Both the position numbers and the translations under genes were made by a program. From Brassica napus (lineage: Eukaryota > Streptophyta > Magnoliopsida > Brassicales > Brassicaceae), in contig NC_063438.1 of assembly GCF_020379485.1 (NCBI RefSeq), forward strand, positions 8,756,335-8,820,334: a stretch of DNA of 64,000 bases. Reading direction: 5' to 3'. Shown here piece after piece: positions 23,240 through 35,125 of the stretch; positions within the stretch are counted from its first letter, which is position 1; each line of letters begins with the position of its first letter. The notes under the pieces were generated by a model. The model was not told the origin of the DNA. It did no database searches and was given only the letters and a program-made list of their open reading frames with translations.

Positions 23240-25452
23240 TCACTGGCTTGGTGAACGGTCTTCGTACTCCTCCTCACGCTGGCTGCGGTTTCTAGCTGGT
23301 ATAGGTGTGTTGCTCCTCTTTCTCTTAGGGCTGCGGCTTCTGGCTGGTATAGGTGTGTTGCTCCGCTTTCTCTTAGGGCTGCTTCTGGTTGGTATAGGTG
23401 TGTTGCTCCTCCTCTTTCTCCTTGGGCTGCGGCCTCTGGCTGGTACAGGTGTGTTGCTCCTGCTTCTCCTCGGGCTTGGACTACGGCTTACGTTTCTTCT
23501 CGGACTAGGGCTAATGCTTCTTCCTGGACTTGGGCTACGGCTTATGCTGCGTCTCTTACTTCTAGCTGGAGTTACACTGCGACCCCTGGAGCCATTGTAG
23601 GCGGGTGAGCGCGAGTATGACCTCCCTCTAGCATATCGTTCTTCCCTGGGAGAGATAGACCTACGACAACAGAGAGAGAGATGGTGAGCATTAAAAAGGT
23701 TAATCGAGTGGAAAATGTTAGTTTGTGTAATGGAGATCAGACAAAAACCTTGAGTGATGTCTTGTAGAGGGAGGAGAATAATAATCACCACTCCGTGATC
23801 GAGATCTACCACGTCGAGGTGGAGGAGAGCGAGAGTAGTAACGAGGGGGACTACGCCTCCTGTCTCGAGACCTGATGCTCCTACCAACACAAAAGGTCAG
23901 GTTATTGGCATCGCTCTACATTAAGGACTCTTATTGATAAACAGAAACATTAAAAAAGAGAAAGATCAATGTACCTTCCTCCACCACGCTCCCTTGCTCT
24001 CATTTCAGTCGGTTTCTTCCTGTTCTCTTCTGCAAACACAACAGTCAGCTCACGCCCAAGTAGATGGTAACCATCCATTTGATATTTTGCCTCCGCAGCA
24101 TCAGCAGGATCCACAAACTGTACGAAACCAAACCCTCGCGGATCTCTGCATATTGAAAAAAAAACAGGATCTCAGACTAAGAACCAAACATACAAAATGA
24201 CAGACATAGATGCACCACTTTACAACACAAGCCTGTTAAGGGACAGTTGGCAATATGATCCCCCTGCAACAGACAATATCACAGGATAAACATGAAATAA
24301 GCAAGCACTTGCCTGCTTATTGAAGACCTTGATTCATCTTCAAATCGAAGAAAAACTCAACTTCACTTCAACTCTTTCACTACCATACACAACATCTTCA
24401 TAAAAACTCTAATTGATGTCTTCAATTCTTTAGATTCACTGCTAAACCTCAACAACTTCAATTAACACACACATGAAACATATCAAGCAACAATGCATCC
24501 TTCTCCTTAAGCGACTAAAAATGTACAAGTCTGAACAAGTGCTAAATTCAAAAAACCTAATCCATACACGCTTTTATCGACACTGAATAACTGAAAACTA
24601 GGGGGGGTGGGGGGGGGGGGGGGGGGGGGGGGGGTTTAAGGCTTCAAACGAAGATCTCATCTCAAAGAAAACTAGGAAGAAAATGGAGGCTAATTTTGGT
24701 TTATGGAATAAGTGCATATTAGAAGATTCTGGTAAGTATCCATGAGGAGATACATAGAAATGGAAAAGGAAAGAGGACTAAACGTAGTAAACAAAGATTC
24801 AAGGATGGAAAAGAGATATTATCTAATCAGAACACAAGTAAAAAAAAATAAAAATAAAGTGGTTAAACAATAGATAACTATTAAACATGCTCACCCAGTA
24901 TAGTAATCCCTAGGCATATAGATGTCCTTAAGAGGCCCAAACTGCTCGAATGACCTCCTGAGATCTTCTTGCCTGAAAGAAAGGGAAGATAAATTAGAGA
25001 GAAAGTAAAAAAGGCAAAAAAATGAATAAAGATTGGAGTCATAGTCAACTACACCAGAGAAGTATGGTTTTCATGAACCGCAAAAACGTAAGAGTATCAT
25101 GTTGCCAGAATTCTATCACCAAACATAGTTATCAATATAGCTTTGATGACATACATAAACTTTCTTAACGTCTTCACAGTAGATAAAAGAGAAAATCATG
25201 ACTAGATATGCTTAAGAGGTATCCAAACAATTATACAGTCCTAAGCAGAAGAGGAAGAAGGGAGTTGTAGAGAGAGAGAAATCAAGTATGTATATACCTG
25301 CAGTCATGGCGTAGATTGCGAACCAAGAGACTGGTCGGGAGGTCCACGCTACGAGCTCCACCGTAACGGCCTCCTCTAGGGCTTGGGCTTCTTCGACCCC
25401 TCCTCCCATAACTCCCCCTTGGTGGTGACGGAGTGTAGCTCCTTCCCCTCAT
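23240..25452 (-). CDS. SCL33: SCL33/SCL30A-type SR splicing factor
   Basis: This is a plant-specific SC35-like SR protein of nuclear speckles that takes part in splice-site choice. It has five exons: 25452-25298, 24972-24895, 24145-~23974, 23880-23749 and 23660-23240. The start MRGRSYTPSPPRG is the conserved N-terminal extension of the SCL subfamily, so ATG at 25452 is secure. The RRM shows RNP2 (SLLVRNL) and RNP1 (RGFGFVQF), with DPADAAEAKYQMDG between the later strands. The C-terminal part is an RS domain ending in DRSPSQ, as in its Arabidopsis relative. It is expanded by four or five repeats of the type RSNTPIPARSRSPKRK. Family members autoregulate by alternative splicing in the RRM-encoding introns; the long intron between 24146 and 24894 is the place for that here. 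SCL30A is the alternative name; synteny favours SCL33. Confidence 0.9.
23280..23490 (-). repeat. Coding minisatellite in the RS domain
   Basis: A ~48-54-bp unit encoding (R)SNTPIPAR-(S/N/G)RSPKRK-like blocks is repeated about four to five times with small length changes, all in frame. It enlarges the RS domain of the SR protein without disrupting it. Confidence 0.8.
24601..24634. repeat. Poly-G tract in an SCL33 intron
   Basis: Thirty-four bases, all G except a single T at 24608, lie inside the long intron of the SR gene, which is transcribed from the other strand (so poly-C in the pre-mRNA). Such length is rare in plant DNA. Length may be affected by sequencing or assembly. Confidence 0.9.
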
Positions 25453-26183
25453 TGCGGCAAGCTTCAACTTCTCTGTCAGCCAATCAACACAAACAAACCA
25501 GGTAAGAAAACAAAAGCACAAACGTCTGAATGTTTAGGACACAAGAGACCACAAAGGCAAGAGCTGTAACACTAGAATCTGAAAGAACTTCAAAGAAGGA
25601 TTCGCTTCTCTAGAAAGATCATCTATGTTCCAATTGAAAAACTAAATTATATCGAAGAGACCAACCTATTAACTTAGATCGCAAACAGTTCAGATGGAAA
25701 CAGAATCGGCTCAGAAAAGTTATCTATGCATAGACACAAAAACACGACAACTTTGGTCTAACGAAACGGTTCAATCCTTACTACGATTAACAGATAAACA
25801 AAGAACCTCGATCCACTACGGAGACGTGTACAGAATAAAGGAATCGTGGCTGGATTATTCGACCGACAAAGACGAGGGTTTAGGGTACATACGGTAGGAA
25901 GACGAGAAAGTTATCAGCGAGAAGACTTACCGGAGAACGAAGGTCGGCGGCGATAGAACAACAGGAAAAGCGTTGCGCGGTACGAGTTGGTCCAAGTATT
26001 AGCGTTGCTGTTAGGTTTTATACGGAGATTGTTTTTCCATTTAAGCCCCCAAATATTTATAAATCCTGATTTTGGCCTCCAAGTATCTATTTTATAGAAT
26101 GTCCCCTTCACCGATTTAATTTTGGTTTCCACTTTCAGGTAAAAAAGACACAAAATTAACTTCATTTTTCTTACCACTCTGAG
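25453..26183. promoter_or_regulatory. Upstream region of SCL33
   Basis: This stretch holds the 5' leader of the SR gene, which probably contains a leader intron: donor-like GTAAG and acceptor-like AG signals flank 25500-25930 on the minus strand, with a GC-richer first-exon candidate near 25930-25990. No protein-coding region is recognised. Confidence 0.45.
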
Positions 26184-26727
26184 AACATCTTCGACAATGA
26201 CACCAAATTTAGTGTTGAAATTACACTAAATTTGATGTTTTGGTGTTATAATTTATTTGTTATTTCTAACAATAACACCAAAGTTTACACCAAAACTAAT
26301 ACTATATGTTATTTAATATTTTCAGTTTTAACTTTTATATTGTTACTATTTATAATTGGTAAATAATTATTTATAACATTTAGATTATTATTTTTATTTT
26401 TATTATTGGTAAGTGATAAATGATAATAGTCATTTGGTGATTTATTTTAAAAATTAAAATTTATTTTTTGGATTATGTGAAAATAAATTAAAAATAAAAA
26501 TAATATGATATATTTATGTTTAATTTCAAATTTGATAATAATTAAACTATATTATTAAATGAAACATAATCAAATATGCATTTTAAAGATATGGTGTGAT
26601 GAATAGTAAATTTGGTGTAATACTATTCACATTACACCAAATTTGGTGGGATAGTGTTAACTTTGGTATTTCGTTGGAGATGAAATTACATCAAATTTGA
26701 TGTTTTGGTGTCATTGTTGTAGATGGC
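26184..26727. mobile_element. 544-bp MITE with terminal inverted repeats
   Basis: The left end AACATCTTCGACAATGACAC and the right end (reverse complement) GCCATCTACAACAATGACAC are near-identical inverted termini. Flanking CTGAG at 26179-26183 and 26728-26732 is a possible 5-bp target duplication. Internal TTTGGTGT-rich stretches repeat the subterminal motif. There is no coding capacity. Superfamily assignment is uncertain. Confidence 0.7.
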
Positions 26728-27936
26728 CTGAGTGCGACAAAGTTTGCGACTTTCCATTCTCTGCAACACACCACATCTAAATCAGTTTTTGGCGGCTTAG
26801 GCCGTCAGTTGTTTTTATTTTTTTCTATTTTTTGTTCATTTCTTAACACATCAGTACATCATCATTGATGATGTCTTCATCAAATTATCTTCTGTGTTTG
26901 GAGGAAATCCCTAAAAAAAAAAACATTTCCTTTCATCAATCCAAATCTCTTATGGTATTCTTTATCGGAAGGCTTCAATTATGATAGCCATATTCATGAT
27001 TCTCTTACCCGTTTTTGGTTTGAAATTTTTTAGAAGTCTACAAAAAGTTACAATTAAGATTGTGTTTCAGCATATTTTTCCCTTCGGGGATGTGTATTTC
27101 TGATGAATATGGTTCAAATTCATCTACTTATCTCCTTGTCCTTTAGATCACAATGTCTTTAAACAATTCCAACCAATGGAAGGAATTGAGCATGATTTCC
27201 ATATAATTTGGAATCCGAGTATCACCCATTCATGGAGAATCGAGGAGGCAATACAAGAGAATATATGGCTTTATTGGTTTCAAAGCAAAAGAATTCCAAT
27301 CCCATGGATTGTTACAAAAAGTATGTTATCTCCTGCAACGAGCATATTTGGAATGGATTGCGATGTAATAGATGGATCGTATCTAATAATCTTCTTAGAG
27401 AAAAATACATTTACTCACAAAAATTGAAAACCAAAAAAAGATCTTACAATAACAAGAACGAAGTGGAAGAAACCTAGTGAATCAGTCTATCCTAAGAATG
27501 CGTTAGAAAGCATCGTGTTATTGCTATCTATGTTAAAAGTTCTTCTTAACATGTATGATTTAATTTCTTGTTCGTGTAATATGTTAAGTTAATTTGATAT
27601 CATTAAAGCTAAGATGTTATAAAAAAATCTTCCTTTTAAAAGTTTCCTAGAGTCTAATTTAGGTTCATAATGTTATCATCAATATTTAGAGGAATATAAA
27701 GCAATGAATTAAAAAGTATATTGGTGCAATTTGGGTCAGAAAATTAAAAACTGAAACTGATAGGGTGAAATAGTAAATTAATAAAGGGAAATTTGCCAAA
27801 AGAGTATTTCTTCTAGTGGGTTGGTTTCACATGTGAGAAGAACTGATTTCTTACATAACAGAGTTAATAATTTAATAATATTCTTTTGTGATTCAATAGA
27901 TTCTCTCGTCAAAGTCAAGCACTTCTTACCTTTAGA
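26728..27936. other. Spacer and TAF7 promoter region
   Basis: I recognise no gene. Two overlapping open frames at 27176-27477 have no family resemblance and look like chance. The last few hundred bases before 27937 should contain the TAF7 promoter and leader. Confidence 0.45.
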
Positions 27937-29442
27937 ATGGAGGAACAGTTCATACTTAGGGTTCCACCCTCTGTTTCAGAGCGAATCGATCGGCTCCCGA
28001 GCGACGAGGCTTCTACTTCCGACGACATCCCTTTAGATTTGTGTTTTTCAGGTTTGGTTCCTCTCCAATTTGAGTTTTCCTCCTTTTTCAATAAAATCAT
28101 GGAAAACTATCTCTGGATCGTATTCACGGATTGATATTTGATACCTTCTTGGATGTTGGCTGATATAAGTTTCTTGAATGTTTGATAGAGAACCCAAAAA
28201 GATCAATCATTCTTGAATCTGTTTTAACATTCAAAATACATTCCTTCTTGAATCTGTTTTAAAAGTTAAAAGGGTATCTTATCAGTGTCTCCTAGAGGAA
28301 CTTGATATTGTGGTTTGTTTGGGACTAGTTCAGTATTATTGTCAGAAAGACATTCTTGTGGCATCTTTCTTGGAATCTCTGATTTTAGGATTAGAATTCG
28401 TCTAGAGATCCATTTTAACATTGTGTTTCTGTTTTGTGTGTTGGCAGAGGATGGGAGAAGCGGGACTTTTGTAATTGGAAACGAAGAGTTCCGGGCTTCT
28501 CTCCTGGATCTTCCTGCTGTTGTTGAGTCCTTTAAAACTTATGATGATTCTGCACTAGTCAAAACTGCTGATATTGGTCAGGTATAATCAAATTTTACTT
28601 TTGACTTATGATCATTTTCAAAACTGCTGCTATATGTATTTGTGTTAACTGTTTTGACTTTAAAACCATATAATGAATGCTTTGGTTTGGCACAGATGAT
28701 AATGGTTAGGGAGCCGGGTGATCCCACGCCTAATACAGTTGAATACAGACATGGTTTAACTCCTCCAATGAAGGATGCTCGCAAGAGAAGATTCCGTCGA
28801 GAGCCTGACCTTAATGTAAACTTGCATTTATTCCTAGTATATTATCAACATGTTCATTGCTTACGCTATTACTTGTTACATTATAAGAAGAAAAGCTCTG
28901 TTAATCCTTGGTAAACCCCAATAGGTTGTATTTCTGAGTGAGAACAAAAACATAAAAGAAAGAAAGGGTGTAGTGTAAGATTCTAGTTTGAAAGTTATGA
29001 TTGAATCTTGATGCATGTAGCTGTTTTGGAATCCGTGGATAGTTTTTTCTTTTGACGTTACCTTTATTGTCAAAAATGTTGCAGCCGGAGCTTGTACAGC
29101 GCGTTGAGAGAGACTTGCTGAACATCTTGAGTGGCGGAACCATCGGACACGTAAGTTTGTTTACGTCTGATTATTGGTTAAATTGATATTTAGTTGTCAG
29201 TCAGGTCCATTTTATACCTGAACTTTCATTTGGTGTGTGTGTAGGCAAATGAGCAACAAGAGGAAACAGCTGCGAACGAGAATACTAGTGATAATAATGC
29301 AAACAAGAAAGTGTCTTCACCTGCTGAAAAGCCTGAAGCTGCTCCTGAGACAGGGACTGATACTAGCAATAATAATAATAATAATGCAACCGAAGCTGAC
29401 CCGGAGAGAAGTGAATCAGAAGATTCTGATGATTCTATGTGA
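27937..29442 (+). CDS. TAF7: TFIID subunit TAF7 (TAFII55 family)
   Basis: TAF7 is a TFIID component that binds TAF1 and regulates its activity in RNA polymerase II pre-initiation complexes. It has five exons with GT-AG borders: 27937-28051, 28448-28581, 28696-28815, 29085-29150 and 29245-29442. Together they give 633 nt, i.e. 210 residues, close to the usual plant length. The conserved TAFII55 N-terminal domain runs from EEQFILRVPPSVSERI through GTFVIGNEEFRASLLDLPAV, ESFKTYDD and KTADIGQ to the signature HGLTPPMKDARKRRFR. The C-terminal exon is acidic and asparagine-rich: an AAT run encodes NNNNNN and the tail is SESEDSDDSM. Start ATG begins the family motif directly. All exons join in frame, so the gene looks functional. 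Confidence 0.93.
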
Positions 29443-30539
29443 GAGCTTTTTTATGTAACCAGCAGCTAAAGCTAATATGATACTATAGGATATGGTCGAA
29501 AAGCCAGGAAAGTTGCATAAAGGTAACGAACCCAGCTATGATAAGTGTGTATGTCAAGAATTTGGCCGCTATATATGGTTACCACTAATCATTTATTTGA
29601 TTCCTTTTCAGCAAGAGAAGAGTGTTCCGGTCTGGTAATAATACCTTCTATGAGTTTGTTGATTCTAGCTTCTGAGCCATTAGCATCATATATAATAAGA
29701 AAGCACACTTATAGATTATAAACCAGTTGTGAAAGACCACATTTTGATTAACTAAAAGAAACTTCTAATTGTCAAATGTACATAAACATGAATCTCTTTC
29801 TTCTCCAGTGGAACATCTGGATTTCTCTACTTGTCGCTCATAAGAGATCAGTTGATGAATTGCAAGCACAAACCAGGATCTTCATGATCCAAAAACTCCT
29901 ATCAAATCTGCAGTGTAAGACTCAATATTCCAGTTGTCGATTTGAGCCGTTAGAGGGTTACAATGGAGAAGATCTCACTGCATTTGTAATCACCCCAAAA
30001 GAGATAGTGGTGGTGGGGACTTTAAGGTTTCTTGTGTGCAAATTAGCCCTTGTTTTGGCTGCGTTTAAGCCCTTAAAGGATGGGTCTTAACGCTTCAAGA
30101 GGACAATGCTTTGTCTTCTCTTCTCTTCTCGCAAACTCTCACTTGAGTGTTCAAATCCTGAAGATCGATGTACATAACTTTGTATACTAAAGATATAGAT
30201 CCATGTGTATCTGACATACATCATATAAGTTGGTATAAATTCACCAAGGCATAGTTTGATTCTTAATACAATTCTATGTATTGCTATCATTGATTTTTAA
30301 CCCAGTGTTTTTGTTGTTTACTTTTTTTTTAAAGAATGCATGTTATAAGGACAAAGGAAAGTGTATGGCATACCAAATTAGTTTGTTTTCTTGAGGGTTT
30401 AGTGGGATGTCATTTGTCAAGGAATTGATTGGGCAAGCCACGACTTATGAAAGTATAATTAGGAGGAGGTTTGTTTTCTCAAATATAAGATGGACACTTT
30501 TATTTATCATAACTACTAACAACCATTATGTTTATGAAA
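29443..30539. other. TAF7 3' flank with one unidentified ORF
   Basis: The 3' UTR of TAF7 is expected in the first few hundred bases. An ATG-initiated frame at 29776-30090 (104 codons) has a helical-looking stretch (KRSVDELQAQTRIF) but no family I know. An acceptor-like CTCCAG at 29804-29809 precedes it, so it might be a decayed exon rather than a gene. Confidence 0.4.
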
Positions 30540-31425
30540 GGGTTGACTAGCTATTTTCCCACGAGAACTATGATATAGCACCAAAACTCTCTGAAACCAT
30601 TGCTTCTGTCTATATGTCCATGAGACTAAAGTTTTATAGCTATTTTCCCATGAGTTCATAGTTCGAGACATATTTCCCCACATTCATCAAATTAGACGGT
30701 TCAATATCGGTCTATTGTTTTACCTAAGACTAAACCAAAATTACGACCAAAAGTAAGATCCGACCAAAGATTTACCCGACCAAAAGTAACACCTGAGCAA
30801 AACACAAAAACCAACCTGGCCCTTACATATGTTCCTAAACCCAAAACACAAAAATCCATATTTCTCTGACTAAAATAAGAACTCTAAATTCACTTTTTGG
30901 AATCTCATCGTGTTGAATTGAAGGCTCGTTCACGAAGTTTTCAACAAGTTGTTCGATTTCGAATCCGTCTATCTCCACAGCTTCTTCGTCGAACTCATCT
31001 TCCACAATTGGACCCTCCACGTTTTGTAAAGCTCCAGAGACTGACTCCATTGATCTATGCTTCCAAATCAAATGAGATTTTGTTTTCTAGGACTCAACAA
31101 ATTGGAATTTTTTTAATTAAGGGTTTCAATGGAATAACGGGTTTGGGTTTGAATCATTTTTTTTCTAATGAGTCTGAGTTTCAAATCGGGTTTAAATCGA
31201 TCTTATTTGGTTAACTATCAATTTTAATCGATTTAATCTCATGTAAAATAGTAAACCGATATTAAACGTCTAATTCGATCATTGTGGGTAAATAGATCTC
31301 GAACTATGAACTCAGAGAGAAATAGTTATAAAACTTTAGTTTCAGAGACATATAAACAGAGACAATAGTTTCAGAGAGATTTGGTGCTATATCATAGTTC
31401 TTACGGAGAAATAGCTAGTTGACCT
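30540..31425. mobile_element. Non-autonomous Mutator-like element, 9-bp target duplication
   Basis: Perfect 9-bp direct repeats TTTATGAAA flank it (30531-30539 and 31426-31434), the duplication length typical of MULEs. The terminal inverted repeats are long, about 190 bp: left GGTTGACTAGCTATTTTCCC matches right (reverse complement) GGTCAACTAGCTATTTCTCC, and similarity continues through GAACTATGATATAGCACCAA and beyond. The interior is short and non-coding (886 bp overall). Confidence 0.85.
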
Positions 31426-31871
31426 TTTATGAAATATAGTCAACTTTACTTTTATGCATTCGTATAAAAGTTTAATTAAAGTGGGGTTGAAAAATAATCT
31501 CTTTAACTGTTTCCAGTTGCCATCATTGGTCCATTGACATGCATGCTTGTGTCTTGAAACTCATCATTTTATTTCTTTCTGTCTGGATAAATTTCAAATC
31601 TTTTCTGACATTATTTTTTTGTTAGGTTAACCATACTAACATTTATATTACTGTATTGGACTGTATGACTTTTGTTCTATATATATGATCAATGATATCT
31701 CGTCCCTATGTTTGTGTCTCTGTTTGCATGCACATAATAATATCTAGTATATATAAAAATATACTGATCTTTAAACTATAAAAAGTTTTGTCTATTGAAT
31801 AAAAGTAAAATTAATATCTAATTTCAGCTACAAAATAAATTGTTAGCAAATTACTATCGTTCACCTAAATG

Positions 31872-32018
31872 TTCAATACATAAACTTCGGTTTCTACCGT
31901 ATGTTTGGCTCTTTTCTCTCATGTGCCTTCTTGAAAAAGGGCCACATTCAATACATAAGCTTCGGTTCTCCTGTATGTTCTACCGCATGTTTGGCTCTTT
32001 TCTCTCAATACATTACGA
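31872..32018. repeat. Imperfect ~85-bp direct duplication
   Basis: TTCAATACATAAACTTCGGTT ... ATGTTTGGCTCTTTTCTCTCA occurs twice in tandem with small indels. The intervening and flanking 31426-32095 DNA shows no gene. Confidence 0.7.
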
Positions 32019-32690
32019 TAAATATCCTTTATACACCTCAATTATTAATGTGGATACATATATGTCGTTTTGTATTTTATTCTACAATCTAATAGTAGGG
32101 ATTTTTGCAAAATTGACCTACAACTTAAAGTCAAACACAAAACTAACCTCCCTTTTTTTTAAAAATTGGTTTTGTCCTATTCACCCCACAAGTTCATATA
32201 ATTTACGAAAATGCCATCAATTTTTTTTTTTTTTTTTCGAAAATGACATTTTTACTCTCTCACCCTCATCATCTTCAAGTAATTACAAGATTGCCATTGT
32301 CATCAATACCACAACCACCATGAACAACCAATTTGAAGCTCTTAATGCTCCCAAAATCGATTTACCCTTCTTCTTTTTCCATTCTTGTGAACTAAACACA
32401 ACATATCTCTCACTTTCTCTCCACAATAAGCTAAAAAAACCCAAGATTTTGATTCTAAAATTTTTATGGTTCATAGAGTCATAGAAGCTAACGATTATGG
32501 GTGGGTGACTTTCGTTTGTGATTCTGTGTGCTTGGAGAAGCCTTATGTATGCTAAGGAACTTATCTCACCAATTTAAGGTATGACATCGAGTTTTTTTCC
32601 AGATCTGTTCGTCAGACGACTTACTTGGGAAGTCGTCTGGCTGTAGACGACTTACCTTTCAGTCGTCTGGCTGTAGACGACTTACCTGGA

Positions 32691-33477
32691 AGTCGTCTGG
32701 TCAACGCAGAGGTTATTTTTGCAATTGACTTTGAAATCTGTAACCTGAGACGACTGAAAGTTAAGTCGTCTACTATTGTTTGGTTTCAAAAAAAATTCCA
32801 AAGAACCTAGACGACTTACATTTCAGTCGTCATAGGTTAGTTTTGCATTTGACTGGATAATTTCAGAAGTTTGACTTCCCCAGACGACTTACATTTCAGT
32901 CGTCTGGCGAAAATTAAAATAATAATATTTTTTTTAAAGTAAACGACTTACAATTAAGTAGTCATAGGTTAGTTTTGCAATTGAAAAAAAAAACTTCAAG
33001 ATTTAATTATACACAGACGACTTATAATTCAGTCGTCCACCAGACGACTTAATTGTAAGTCGTCCAGGACTTTTTTCCGAGATTCTGGTCAAACCTCGTA
33101 AATCCTGGACGACTTACATTTCAGTCGTCTCGTGGACGACTGAATTATAAGTCGTCTGTATATAATTAAATCTTGAAGTTTTTTTTTCAATTGCAAAACT
33201 AACCTATGACGACTTAACTGTAAGTCGTCTACTTTTAAAAAAATATTATTATTTTAATTTTCACTAGACGACTGAAATGTAAGTCGTCCAAAAAGTCAAA
33301 CTTCTGAAATAATCCAGTCAAATGCAAAACTAACCTCTGACGACTGAAATGTAAGTCGTCTAGCTTTTTTGGATTTTTTTTTTAACCAAACAATAGTAGA
33401 CGACTTAACTTTCAGTCGTCCGAAATAACAGATTTCAAAGTCAATTGCAAAAATAACCTCTGCGTTGACCAGACGAC
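32691..33477. repeat. Long inverted repeat (two ~380-bp arms, ~30-nt loop)
   Basis: The arm 32691-33072 is an imperfect reverse complement of 33102-33477. For example, GTCAACGCAGAGGTTATTTT near 32700 pairs with AAAATAACCTCTGCGTTGAC near 33450, and AACTTCAAGATTTAATTATA near 32993 pairs with its complement near 33170. Each arm itself contains smaller GACGACT/AGTCGTC palindromes. A transcript would fold into a long, bulged double-stranded RNA. Confidence 0.85.
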
Positions 33478-34179
33478 ATATAGTTTAGTCGTCTAGACAA
33501 CTTAGATTGAAGTCGTCCGCGTCTTCTCCACTAGTTTTTAAGTCTTCTACGTTAGTTTTTGAATAACTTGTATTTTTAAGAGTGATAAGTAACTTCAAGA
33601 TATGTAAAACTCATATTTACAAAATATGTTCTCTCCCTTAGTTTTACTAAATTTGACTAAGTTTTTCAATGCAAACTTATAAAAAATATGATATGCTTTG
33701 ACTAGTTACTATTGTTTGTTTTCATCTCTTACCAACATTCTTGTTTATTAAGATGAGAAAAAGGCCATTGGAGTTTATTATTGCATATGAGAGATCCAAA
33801 GATAAGAAAAAGGCTACTGAAGTCTATTATTTCATTGATTTGTAAATGTGTAAACACATTGTTAGCACATTTAATACATCTTGGAAAACATTATTACTGA
33901 TTTTACAAAAAATTCACAACTAAAAGAGTATACATGCAATTCACAAAACAGACCACAAACAAAACTATTATAGATCATTCATCTACAAAGACAAGCTTGG
34001 ATTCCACTTGAGTAGACAAGACCAGACAACTTTTAAGAAGTCCAGACGACTTCTAAGAAGTCCAGACGACTTCCAGGAAGTTCAGACGACTTTGCCAGAA
34101 GACTTTTAGGAAGTTCAGACGACTTCCAGACGACTTTACAGGAAGTCCAGACGACTTTTAGGAAGTCCAGACGACTTCC

Positions 34180-35125
34180 AGACGACTTCCAGACGACTTC
34201 CAGACGACTTCCAGACGACTAACAAGTAAGTCGTCCCAGAAGTCTTCCAGATCTGAAAAACCTGCATATTAAATCCAGATCTGAAAACCTGCATATTCAA
34301 AAACGTTCAAATGGCTTAAAAACAGAAAAAATGAATGGAAGATTAGATAAATCTACCTTTACAGAACACACAAAAATACATATCTAAAAATAAAAGATCT
34401 ACCTTTTAGTGGAAGATGAGTACCATCTAATTAAAAACCTGCAAAAAAAAAATAGATTAGTAACAAAGACATGAGACAAAATTGAAAAATTCATATAAAG
34501 TTTGGTGTTTTCAAGTCAAAGAGATTAGAGTGGGTTTGGAGAGTTTTAGTTTGGGAAAAAAGTAAGAACTTTATACAACAAGAAGTTACCAAATGAAGAA
34601 AAATCAGACATAAGAACTTACCAAAACGCTCAGAAAAATCCAGACGACTTCCTAGAAGTCCAGACGACTTCCTGGAAGTCCAGACGACTTCCTGGAAGTC
34701 CAGACGACTTCCTGGAAGTCCAGACGACTTTGTCAGAAGACTTCCAAGAAGTCCAGACGACTTCCAGACGACTTCCAGACGACTAACAGGTAAGTCGTCC
34801 CAGAAGTCTTCCAGATCTGAAAAACCTGCACATCAAATCCAGATCTGAAAAACCTGCATATCCAAAAACGTTCAAATGACTTAAAAATAGAGAAAATGAG
34901 TGGAAGATTAGATAAATCTACATTTATAGAACACACAAAAATACATATCTAAAATTAATAGATCTACCTCTAAATTAGTGGAAGATGAGTACCATTTGAT
35001 TAAAAACCTGCAAAAGAGATAGATTAGTAAGAAATACATGAGACAAAACTGAAAAATTCATATAAAGTTTGGTGTTTTCAAGTCAAAGAGATTAGAGAGA
35101 GGTTGGAGAGTTTTAGAATGATGAA
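34180..35125. repeat. Two-copy direct duplication (~570-bp period)
   Basis: A block with AAGTCGTCCCAGAAGTCTTCC, CAGATCTGAAAAACCTGCA, AAACGTTCAAATG, GTGGAAGATGAGTACCAT and AAGTTTGGTGTTTTCAAGTC occurs near 34185-34545 and again near 34755-35110, with about 10% differences. Each copy is preceded by a cluster of CCAGACGACTTCC repeats. Confidence 0.8.

Noticed and set aside
27176..27477. Two overlapping ~85-codon frames upstream of TAF7
   Set aside because: No recognisable family, no splice or codon support; kept only as a note in the spacer entry.
31840..32484. 214-codon plus-strand frame
   Set aside because: Low-complexity F/L/S-rich AT-driven translation spanning a transposon boundary; no family resemblance.
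34010..34800. Regular direct repeats that superficially resemble a CRISPR array
   Set aside because: Eukaryotic context, palindromic GACGACTT units without constant-length unique spacers, no cas genes; part of a transposon.
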